Source of the DNA: CAZYJR01 sp964647905
GTDB lineage: Bacteria > Desulfobacterota > DSM-4660 > Desulfatiglandales > HGW-15
Length of the DNA: 64,000 bases
Reading direction: 5' to 3'
NCBI GenBank assembly: GCA_964647905.1
Contig: CAZYJR010000015.1
Coordinates: 1-64,000 of the forward strand
Every line of letters starts with the position of its first letter. Positions within the stretch are counted from its first letter, which is position 1. The position numbers and the translations under genes are program-made. The notes under the pieces are model-generated. The model ran no database searches. It was not told where the DNA came from and saw only the letters and a list, made by a program, of their open reading frames with translations. Below, piece after piece: positions 26,475 through 34,162 of this stretch.

Positions 26475-27800
26475 CTACTTCTCGGGATTTCGCGGATCAG
26501 CCACCCCCTCGGTGGCCCGGCCGAAGGAGGCGGTGTCCAAGCCCTTTAAAGGGTGGTTGCGGGCATACATGCCCTTCAGCTTGGCCGCGGCCACTCGGGG
26601 GTAGTATTTCTCAATGGTCCCCTGGCTGCGATCCAACTCAACTTCTAGAAGGTCATATTGATCCGTCCCCAGGCCGTTTTGGGCTCCGCCGTAGATCTGA
26701 GGCTCTACGTCCTGTCCCTTGATGATGTTGAGCTTCTTGTCTCCCGCCTCCATGGCGCGGCAGTCCTCGGCTTCGGAATTGTGGAGCCCCGGGGCCCGGT
26801 TCATCCCGTCCATGCATGCCTTGTCAACGGCCACCGGGTCATAGGAGGCGAAGACGCCCAGGCCGTTTACTATGGGCGTGTCGGTCCAGCCGTAGCAGTC
26901 GCAGACCGGGGTGATATCCACCGCATAGTTGAGGAAGAAGGCCTTGCCGGGCCCCTTTGTACTCATGACCGCCAGGGCCGAATCCGCGATGCGGCGTCCC
27001 AGGGCCGGGAGCATGTCGAACCGCTTGATGGCGCCCACACCGGCCATGTTGACGCAGAGGTTGGCGCACGCAAAGCAGTAGACGCAGCTCTCCTCATCCA
27101 CCTGGAGCCCGTTTTCCGTCACCTTGACCGCGTCCTCCGGACAGCAGGCCTCGCAGACCTCCCACCACTCGCATCTCCGCCCCGGGCATTCGTCCGGGTC
27201 AATGACCGGCTTGTCCCCGGCCAGGGCGCCGTGGAGATTCATCTTACCCCTCTTGCTCGCCCCGCCCACGCCTATGTTCTTTATGGCACCCCCGTATCCG
27301 CCGGCGGGATGCCCCTTGAAGTGGGCGACCGAGAGCAGGGCGTCCGCATCAGCTATGGCCCTGGCCACGAACTGCTTCTCCAAGTAATTCCCCCGTCCTT
27401 CAAGATCCACCACCACGTCGTCGGTCCCCACCCAGCCGTCGGCCATGATGACCGGGCACCCCATGGAGCCGTGATTAAAGCCGTTCCGGTTGGCGGTCTC
27501 CAGGTGATCTACTGCCATGGTACGGCTGATCCATGGGTGATAGGGCATGGTGGTGGTGTCGGTGACAAAGGGCCTGCACCCCCTCTCCTTGAGAGCCTCC
27601 ACAAGGACGCCGACGATCACCGGGCGCAGGTACCCTACATTGTAAGCCTCACCCATGTGAGTCTTTACGGCCACCAAGTCCCCGGCGGAGAGGTTTTCCA
27701 GCCACCCGGCATGCTCCAGCAGCTCACGTCCCTTGATGGCTGTTGACTCCAGAAACCGCCTCGCCCTGGCGTCCATGGTCCATACGATCGACTTGGTCAT
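26475..27800 (-). CDS. DUF362 protein with two-cluster ferredoxin segment
   Basis: Protein of 441 aa. The N-terminal two thirds match DUF362 (KTHMGEAYNVGYLRP, then FKGHPAGGYGGAIKNIGVG), a family of unknown function common in anaerobes. A Cys-rich insert follows: CPGRRCEWWEVCEACCP and CVYCFACANLC, enough for two [4Fe-4S] clusters. The segment after it returns to DUF362 sequence (CDCYGWTDTPIVNGLGVFAS). GAGGGG lies 6 nt before the ATG at 27800; upstream in-frame codons lack a ribosome site. It is a lone minus-strand gene between two oxidase modules and may serve as an electron carrier, but this is unproven. Confidence 0.85.
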   Translation of the reverse strand: MTKSIVWTMDARARRFLESTAIKGRELLEHAGWLENLSAGDLVAVKTHMGEAYNVGYLRPVIVGVLVEALKERGCRPFVTDTTTMPYHPWISRTMAVDHLETANRNGFNHGSMGCPVIMADGWVGTDDVVVDLEGRGNYLEKQFVARAIADADALLSVAHFKGHPAGGYGGAIKNIGVGGASKRGKMNLHGALAGDKPVIDPDECPGRRCEWWEVCEACCPEDAVKVTENGLQVDEESCVYCFACANLCVNMAGVGAIKRFDMLPALGRRIADSALAVMSTKGPGKAFFLNYAVDITPVCDCYGWTDTPIVNGLGVFASYDPVAVDKACMDGMNRAPGLHNSEAEDCRAMEAGDKKLNIIKGQDVEPQIYGGAQNGLGTDQYDLLEVELDRSQGTIEKYYPRVAAAKLKGMYARNHPLKGLDTASFGRATEGVADPRNPEK

Positions 27801-28186
27801 GACCTGCCCCTCCTCTGGTCCTTGTTCCGCGAAAATGGATTCCTTACACCCGCCCCGGAAGGTTATATACAGTTCCATATCGGGCTCCGCATCGGTATCC
27901 GGGGCTCGTCCGACATAAATTCGATCCCGACCAAGATTCCGGCCTCGATGAAGCAATGGTTATCCTCATGCACCGGGATGAATGGACGTTCATAATCGTT
28001 TAATCCGAACAGGGATCAGTGTCAACTCGGTTTCCCAAGCACCCGGACCGAGACCCTGCGGAGGAAAACAGAGTAGGCCTGGGGTGTTCAAAAAATGTCG
28101 TCCTGATCATTGAATAGCAAGCCCGGATCATGTATGTAGATCCCTATCGAGCCTTGTCAAGAAAATGTACAGGAGAAGCCCGACTC
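27801..28186. other. Divergent intergenic region
   Basis: 386 bp between the divergent DUF362 and GlcD-type genes. No gene was found. CTTGTCAAG at 28153-28161 includes a minus-strand TTGACA that could be a -35 box for the DUF362 gene, but the only -10 candidates (ACATAC region near 28130) are poor and would leave a leader of over 300 nt. No clear plus-strand promoter was recognised. Confidence 0.4.
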
Positions 28187-29578
28187 ATGGAAAGAGAGGA
28201 CCTGGTCAACCGGCTTGCGGAGATCGTGGGCAAGAACCATGTGCTTGCCTCGGAGATGGATCTGGAGCTCTACTCCTATGACGCGAGCCTGCACCGCGGC
28301 CGGCCCGACGTAGTGGTACTTCCAGGGTCCACCGAGGATGTCTCCAAGGTGACCGCCCTGGCCCACGGTGAGGGTGTCCCGGTCATCGCCCGCGGTGCAG
28401 GGACCAATGTGAGCGGCGGCACCGCAGCGGTGATGGGAGGCATCGTCCTTCATTTCTCGCGCATGAACCGCATCCTGGAAGTAGACATCCCTAATCGCAC
28501 CGCCACGGTTGAGCCGGGAGTGATCACTCTGGATCTCCAGAACCGGGTGACGAAGGAAGGCCTGATCTATGCCCCCGACCCTGCAAGCCAAAAGACCTCC
28601 ACCCTGGGAGGGAACTTTGCAGAGAACTCCGGGGGCCCTCACTGCCTCAAATACGGCGTCACCACCAACCACATGCTGGGGGCGGAATTGGTCCTCCACG
28701 ACGGAACCGTCGTTGAGACGGGAAGCAAGGCACCGGACGGGCCGGGATACGACTTGACCGGGCTTTTGGTGGGAAGCGAAGGCACCTTGGGGATCGTCAC
28801 CAAGATGATCCTGAAACTGATACCCGCCCCGGAGGCGGTCTCCACCATGCTTGCCGTTTACGAAACCATCGAGGAGGCCGTAAATACGGTCTCGGCGGTG
28901 ATTGCAGGGGGGGTTGTGCCTGCCACACTGGAGATGATGGACCACGTTGTCATGAAGGCCGTGGAGGAATCGGTCCAAGCCGGCTATCCCCTGGATGCGG
29001 CCGCGGTTCTGATCATCGAGTTGGACGGCATGACCGACGGCATGGACCGACAGGCGGAAAACATCATGGAGATCTGCCGCCGCCACAGGGTGAGGGAAAT
29101 ACGGGTAGCAGGGGACGAGGCAGAGAGGGCCGAGCTCTGGGCGGGCCGCAAGGGTGCCTTCGGCGCCCTGTCCCGCCTCAGGCCCAATTATCTGGTCTGC
29201 GACGGCACCGTTCCCAGGACCCGCCTCCCTGAGGTGCTGGACAGGGTCATGAGGATAGGAGACAAGTACGGGCTTCTTATCGGAAACGTCTTCCACGCCG
29301 GGGACGGCAATCTCCACCCCTTGATACTCTTTGATCAGCGGGACGCGGAGGAGACAGAGCGGGTGCTCAAGGCGGGAAGCGAAATCCTCGAAGCATGCGC
29401 GGATGCGGGCGGGACCATAAGCGGGGAGCACGGCATCGGAGTGGAGAAACTCCAGGAGATGCCCCTGGTCTTCAGCGAGGAGGACATCGACTGGATGAGG
29501 AAGATCAAACATGCCCTGGATCCCGGCGGAATCCTGAATCCGGGCAAGGTACTCCCCGCGGCCGGGACGAGGGGTTGA
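28187..29578 (+). CDS. FAD-linked oxidase, GlcD type (second copy)
   Basis: Flavoprotein of 463 aa with the same fold as the protein at 19885-21264. FAD-binding motif ARGAGTNVSGGTAA near residue 70, VGSEGTLGIVTK near 200, and C-terminal FHAGDGNLHP and ISGEHGIG. AGGAGAAG lies 8 nt before the ATG at 28187; an ATG at 28130 would add 19 residues with no family match. It is followed by a GlcE-like flavoprotein and a CCG Fe-S protein, so the three form a complete GlcDEF-like complex oxidising a 2-hydroxyacid. Substrate unknown. Confidence 0.93.
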   Translation: MEREDLVNRLAEIVGKNHVLASEMDLELYSYDASLHRGRPDVVVLPGSTEDVSKVTALAHGEGVPVIARGAGTNVSGGTAAVMGGIVLHFSRMNRILEVDIPNRTATVEPGVITLDLQNRVTKEGLIYAPDPASQKTSTLGGNFAENSGGPHCLKYGVTTNHMLGAELVLHDGTVVETGSKAPDGPGYDLTGLLVGSEGTLGIVTKMILKLIPAPEAVSTMLAVYETIEEAVNTVSAVIAGGVVPATLEMMDHVVMKAVEESVQAGYPLDAAAVLIIELDGMTDGMDRQAENIMEICRRHRVREIRVAGDEAERAELWAGRKGAFGALSRLRPNYLVCDGTVPRTRLPEVLDRVMRIGDKYGLLIGNVFHAGDGNLHPLILFDQRDAEETERVLKAGSEILEACADAGGTISGEHGIGVEKLQEMPLVFSEEDIDWMRKIKHALDPGGILNPGKVLPAAGTRG

Positions 29579-29626
29579 TCAAGACCGCTCGGGGGTCTTC
29601 CGATCGGATTCAGAGAGGAGGCGAGC

Positions 29627-31042
29627 GTGCCGGAGAGCGCTGACATCGTCAGGGGACTGGCCGGTGTGATGGATCGGGGCCGGATCCTGTCCGAGCCGGG
29701 CGAGGTGGCGGAGTACGCGGTGGACGGGCTTGAGCCGGCGGCTGTGGCCTTTCCGTCCCGTATTGAGGAAACGGCGGAGGTGATGAGGTATGCATATGCC
29801 GAAGGCCTGGCCGTGGTCCCCTGGGGCGGGGGGACCAAGATGGGCATGGGGCTTCCTCCCGCCCGCCTTGACATGGTGATCTCCACCGCCGGGATGTGCC
29901 GCGTCAAGGAGCTGGATTCGGCCAACCTGACCATCACGGCCGAGGCGGGGACCGGGTTCCGCCATGTCCAGGCGGTTCCGGCCTCAGAGGAGGGTCGCTG
30001 CTACCTCCCCCTATCTCCAGAGGACCCTGGAAGAGAAGAGCCCGCTTGCTCGGGGCGGTCCCGGGGCGGCTCTTTTCTGCCCTTGGATCCCCCCTTCGGC
30101 AAGCGGGCTACGCTCGGGGGCGTCACGGCCGCAGGGACCGCCGGGCCCAGGCGGCTCCTCTACGGGCTTCCCCGGGACCTGGTCCTGGGCGTCCGCTTTG
30201 TGAGCCCTGAAGGCGGGATCATCTCCGCCGGGGGCAAGACGGTAAAGAATGTATCGGGCTATGACGTCTGCAAGCTGATGATCGGTTCCATGGGCACCCT
30301 GGGCTTGATCTGTGAGCTCTCCTACCGCCTGCTCCCTCTGCCGGAAGTGATGGAGACCGTGCTTGTGCGGTTCAAGGACCTTCAAGGGGCCATGGACCTG
30401 GCCGGCGGCATCCTTAAGAGCAAGCTCATCCCGGCCGCAGTAGAAGTCATGAACGGAGAGGCCCTCCAGAGGACGGGTTCGTCCACCCTGGAGGCGGACA
30501 AGGCGGACTTTGTAACGGCAGTCGCCCTGGAATCGTTCAGAGAAGCGGCGGAGAGGATGGAAAAGGAAATACTTCGTATGGCAGGACTGCTGGGCTCCAC
30601 AGGAACAGGCCTGGCCCGGGAGGAGGAGCACGGACGATTCTGGCTGGAGGTGAGTGAGCTGGGGGCCCGCAGGGATGAAAGATCCCTGGTGAGTGTAAGA
30701 CTCAATTACCCCCTTTCCAGGTGGAAGAAACTGACCGCACTGGCCGCAGACACCCTGAAACCACTCCCCCACTTGATGCTATCCCATGCCGGAAGCGGGG
30801 TCTTGCTGCTCTACATCCATCCCCGTGAGCTCGGAGAGGCTTCGGCCGTCATCGGGGCATTGCTGGAGGCGGCGGCCGAGGCCGGGGGAAATCTTACGGT
30901 CCTGGACACCCCCGCCGCCTGGAAAAAGGATCTTCCCGTGTGGGGGCGCCCGGGTCAAGACGCGCAGGTGATGCGACATCTGAAGGCGAAGCTGGATCCG
31001 GCCGGGATCATGAGTCCAGGCCGATACGCCGGAGGGATCTGA
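29627..31042 (+). CDS. FAD-binding oxidase, GlcE-like subunit
   Basis: Flavoprotein of 471 aa, GTG start at 29627 preceded by GAGGAGG. The FAD domain shows VVPWGGGTKMGMGLPP near residue 62 and KNVSGYDVCKLMIGSMGTLGLI near 205, as in GlcE. Compared with usual GlcE (about 350 aa) it is longer, with a Pro/Gly/Ser-rich insert around residues 120-150 and a fuller C-terminal half ending in LDPAGIMSPGRYAGG. It lies 48 nt after the GlcD-type gene and 13 nt before the Fe-S gene and is likely the second flavin subunit of the complex. Confidence 0.88.
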   Translation: MPESADIVRGLAGVMDRGRILSEPGEVAEYAVDGLEPAAVAFPSRIEETAEVMRYAYAEGLAVVPWGGGTKMGMGLPPARLDMVISTAGMCRVKELDSANLTITAEAGTGFRHVQAVPASEEGRCYLPLSPEDPGREEPACSGRSRGGSFLPLDPPFGKRATLGGVTAAGTAGPRRLLYGLPRDLVLGVRFVSPEGGIISAGGKTVKNVSGYDVCKLMIGSMGTLGLICELSYRLLPLPEVMETVLVRFKDLQGAMDLAGGILKSKLIPAAVEVMNGEALQRTGSSTLEADKADFVTAVALESFREAAERMEKEILRMAGLLGSTGTGLAREEEHGRFWLEVSELGARRDERSLVSVRLNYPLSRWKKLTALAADTLKPLPHLMLSHAGSGVLLLYIHPRELGEASAVIGALLEAAAEAGGNLTVLDTPAAWKKDLPVWGRPGQDAQVMRHLKAKLDPAGIMSPGRYAGGI

Positions 31043-31055
31043 CGAGGTTTCCTGT

Positions 31056-32207
31056 ATGAATATCGCCAAGCTCCGGAGACTTTCCTACGACGAGGCCGCC
31101 AAGTGCAGCCGGTGCGGGTTCTGCCTGCCCAACTGCCCGGTCTATCTGGTGGAAGGGACTGAATCCTCCGCACCCAGAGGCCGAAATGCCGTCACCCTTG
31201 CTGTCATTGAGGGCCGCCTGGATTGGAGTCACGAGATTGAACGCTCAATATTCTCCTGCCTGGGATGTGGGGCGTGCACCGCGGCCTGTTTTCCCAAGGT
31301 CCAGACCAAGGAGCTCGTGTTCCGGAACCGGGAATGCCTGGTGGAAAAAGGGCTTTACCCCGAGATCGCCGAACGTGTCTCGGCCATGATCGACCAAGTC
31401 CACAATATCTCGGATGACGACAATGAAGAGCGTGCCGAATGGACAGAGCTCACCAAGGACCTGCCGAATGATGCCCTTCAAAGGGATCACGCTGAGGTGA
31501 TTTACTTCGTGGGATGCGTGGCCTCCTTTTTTCCCATGGTTCAGAATATCCCGGCGCACATGGCACGGATCATGACGGCCGCGGGCGTGGACTTCGCCAT
31601 TCTGGGGGGTGAAGAGTGGTGCTGCGGGTTTCCCCTCCTGGGTGCCGGGATGCCCGAAAAGCTCAATGCCTTGAGGGAGCACAACCTGGACAAGGTAAGA
31701 GAGGTCGGGGCCGAGTCGGTGGTATTCACCTGTCCGTCATGCTATCACACCTGGACCCACCTCTACCACCCGGTAGGGCTGGAGCTCCTGCATGCCGGCC
31801 AGATGCTGGACAGACTCATCCGGGAGGGCCGGATAAAGCTGAAAGAGGTCAGAAAGAAAGTCACCTACCATGACCCCTGCGATCTGGGGAGGAACAGCGG
31901 GTCTTTCGACGAGCCGCGTTCCGTGCTCGAGGCCATCCCCGGTCTTGAGCTGGTGGAGCTCCCTGCCAACCGCTGGTTTTCCACATGCTGCGGAGGGGGC
32001 GGCAACGTAGAAATGGTGAATCCGGAGCTCTCAGCAAGGGTGGCGCAAATGAAGCTGGACCAGATCGCCGAAACCGGTGCCGGAACGGTGGTGACCTCCT
32101 GCCAGCAGTGTGTTAGAACCATAGCATCGCGAGCCAGAAGGCGAAAGATCCGATTGGAAGTCAAAGACTTGACACAACTCGTAGCCGAAGCCCTGGATTG
32201 GAATTGA
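31056..32207 (+). CDS. CCG-domain Fe-S oxidoreductase (GlcF/HdrD type)
   Basis: Electron-transfer subunit of 383 aa. Ferredoxin Cys groups CSRCGFCLPNCP and CLGCGACTAACF are followed by two intact CCG domains: GCVASFF/EWCCGF/CPSC and DPCDLGR/TCCGGGG/CQQC. It is a clear paralogue of the protein at 22934-24121, sharing long stretches such as EERAEW and GFPLLGAG. It accepts electrons from the two flavoproteins encoded just upstream. The stop is overlapped by the TTG start of the next gene (TTGA). Confidence 0.93.
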   Translation: MNIAKLRRLSYDEAAKCSRCGFCLPNCPVYLVEGTESSAPRGRNAVTLAVIEGRLDWSHEIERSIFSCLGCGACTAACFPKVQTKELVFRNRECLVEKGLYPEIAERVSAMIDQVHNISDDDNEERAEWTELTKDLPNDALQRDHAEVIYFVGCVASFFPMVQNIPAHMARIMTAAGVDFAILGGEEWCCGFPLLGAGMPEKLNALREHNLDKVREVGAESVVFTCPSCYHTWTHLYHPVGLELLHAGQMLDRLIREGRIKLKEVRKKVTYHDPCDLGRNSGSFDEPRSVLEAIPGLELVELPANRWFSTCCGGGGNVEMVNPELSARVAQMKLDQIAETGAGTVVTSCQQCVRTIASRARRRKIRLEVKDLTQLVAEALDWN

Positions 32208-32533
32208 CAGAGATCGGCCAGATCATAGTCGCCATAATCGCCCTGATCCTCCTCCTCAATGCGGTAAGGAGGATCAACACCTGGCGAATCACGAGGGTCT
32301 ACCGGCGCATCCTGGGAGACCTGGAACAGAAAGGGGCCTTATCTCCTTCTACCGCCGTTCCACTGCCTTATGACAGGCGAAAGCTCCTCCGGGTGGGCCT
32401 GCGCGACTTCCGGCCGCAAGCCCTCCAGTACTTGATCTCCGGCAATGTTGTGGGTGTGACTGAGGAAGGCAAGTACTACATCAAGGACCCCGCCGCCCTG
32501 AAGACCGATCTCCACGAGGGCTCGGACGGCTGA
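32204..32533 (+). CDS. Small single-helix membrane protein, unknown function
   Basis: Protein of about 109 aa, not recognised as a named family. Residues 4-23 (IGQIIVAIIALILLLNAVRR) form one transmembrane helix. The rest is a basic cytoplasmic part in which RKLLRVGLRDFRPQALQYL and a following GVTEEGKYYIKD hairpin resemble a small winged-helix fold. The start is read as TTG at 32204, overlapping the upstream TGA as TTGA; a TTG at 32198 is an alternative. There is no ATG or GTG that keeps the membrane helix. Its position at the end of the GlcDEF-like operon suggests a membrane tether, which is inference. Confidence 0.6.
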   Translation: MTEIGQIIVAIIALILLLNAVRRINTWRITRVYRRILGDLEQKGALSPSTAVPLPYDRRKLLRVGLRDFRPQALQYLISGNVVGVTEEGKYYIKDPAALKTDLHEGSDG

Positions 32534-32578
32534 GCCCAGGCCTTCCCCGCCACAAGACAAGCTATTTCGGTGTTACCA

Positions 32579-34099
32579 CTAGAAGACCCTTTCTCCGGTG
32601 GCCCAGGAGGGGAACCACTTGTAGTGCTCCTTGGGGAAGGCGCGGGCCAGCCCGTCGTAGGTGGCCTTGGCAAGGGCGATCCCCTTCTTGTCACGGTTCA
32701 AGCTCACATACCCGTTTTTCTCCAGCGACTCCAGGACCCGGTCCAGGTCCTCGTCCCCGACATCGAAGTGGGCCTTCATGTCTTCGCGGTTCATGTGCAG
32801 GCCGGGGTTCACCCTGTAGTCCTCGGCCAGGACCCGGAGGAGGCTCTCCTCGTCCGCCCTGTCCTGCTTGGGCGGATCGCCGGCGGCGGGGACAGGGACC
32901 CCGAGCTCTTGGTGGATCACCCGCCTCGGCATCTTGAACTCCTCGGCCATCTCCCTCATGGCGGTCCTCTGGATCACCATCCTGCAGGCCTCCATGGTCC
33001 CGCCCGCGATGTTTTCCACCTTGGCCACATTCATGACGGCCGAGAGGGGATAAAAGGGCGTAACCCCGTCCCCGCCCATCACCTGTATGGCGTCCAGGCT
33101 GGAGGACATTACTTTTTCCGCGTTGTAGACCTTGGCCACGTTTGACTCCAGGGTGATATCCCAGCCCAGGTCCCAGAGGTACGCGGTGTAGAAGGTGAGG
33201 AGCCTGGCTATCTTGAGTCTGCTGACCAGGTCGGCGATCTTGAACTGGTTGTTTACAAAGCTGATGGTGGGCCTGCCGAACTGTACCCTGCGTTGTGCAT
33301 AGGGCACGGTGTTCCTTACCAGCTCCTCCATCCACCCAGCCGTCTGGGCGCAGATAAGCGTGCGCTCGAAATTGAGGCCGGCTGTCATCACCCGCCACCC
33401 CTCGCCCTCTTCTCCCAGGACGTTGGCGGCCGGGACGGACACGTTGTCGAAATCCAGGACCCCGTTCTGGATATTCTCGAACCCGATGATCTCGTTCATC
33501 TTCTCCACGCTGAAACCCGGGGTCCCCCTTTCCACTATGAATGCCGTCAGGTGCCGGTGGCGGCGTCTGTCGTCAGGGGAGTCGCTGGTCCTCGCGTAGA
33601 CCATGTACCTCTTGGCCACACCGGCCGAAACTATAAACCGCTTCTTTCCATTGAGGATGTAGTTGTCTCCATCCCTCACCGCGGTCATCTCCTGGGCAGC
33701 GGCGTCGGTCCCGGCAAAGGGCTCGGTTATGACGATGGCCCCGATCTCGCCACCGGCTATATTGGGCAGGAACCTGGTTTTCTGCTCCTCGGTTCCGAAC
33801 TCGATTATCTGCCTCAAGCCGCCCAGCATGTTTCCCACAAAGACCCGGCCCGGCCCGGGCATGCGGTTGAATGCGGCTGCGGCTATGCACGCACCCGTCG
33901 CCCCCAGGCCCAGGCCCCCGTACTCCTTGGGCACCCCTGCGCCTGTAAAGCCCTTTTGGGCGATCTTATCGAAGATTTCCCAGGGAAACTCCCTTTTCCA
34001 TCTGGATTCCGCATCCAGGGGCATGATCTCTTCCACAAAGGCATAGACCTCGTCTTGGAAAGCCTTCTGCTCATCGGTCCACCAGGGATAAACCTCCAT
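32579..34099 (-). CDS. Acyl-CoA dehydrogenase with C-terminal winged-helix-like extension
   Basis: Flavoenzyme of 506 aa. The N-terminal, middle and C-terminal ACAD domains fill residues 1-390 (GVPKEYGGLGLG, ITEPFAGTDAA, QVMGGDGVTPFYPL). Where medium-chain enzymes have the catalytic Glu (YEGT) this has AGGT, G366; a Glu in GLNFERT (E245) occupies the alternative base position used by isovaleryl- and long-chain-type enzymes. About 110 extra residues follow, including EDMKAHFDVGDEDLDRVLES and KNGYVSL, which look like a winged helix. It begins 63 nt after the Mo-hydroxylase large subunit and ends the set A operon. It presumably dehydrogenates the CoA ester made by the operon's ligase. Confidence 0.9.
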   Translation of the reverse strand: MEVYPWWTDEQKAFQDEVYAFVEEIMPLDAESRWKREFPWEIFDKIAQKGFTGAGVPKEYGGLGLGATGACIAAAAFNRMPGPGRVFVGNMLGGLRQIIEFGTEEQKTRFLPNIAGGEIGAIVITEPFAGTDAAAQEMTAVRDGDNYILNGKKRFIVSAGVAKRYMVYARTSDSPDDRRRHRHLTAFIVERGTPGFSVEKMNEIIGFENIQNGVLDFDNVSVPAANVLGEEGEGWRVMTAGLNFERTLICAQTAGWMEELVRNTVPYAQRRVQFGRPTISFVNNQFKIADLVSRLKIARLLTFYTAYLWDLGWDITLESNVAKVYNAEKVMSSSLDAIQVMGGDGVTPFYPLSAVMNVAKVENIAGGTMEACRMVIQRTAMREMAEEFKMPRRVIHQELGVPVPAAGDPPKQDRADEESLLRVLAEDYRVNPGLHMNREDMKAHFDVGDEDLDRVLESLEKNGYVSLNRDKKGIALAKATYDGLARAFPKEHYKWFPSWATGERVF

Positions 34100-34162
34100 A
34101 TATGTCTCCTCTCCTTTGATTGAATGATCAGAGGGATTCGCGCTATCGCGTCCTTCTCGAGC

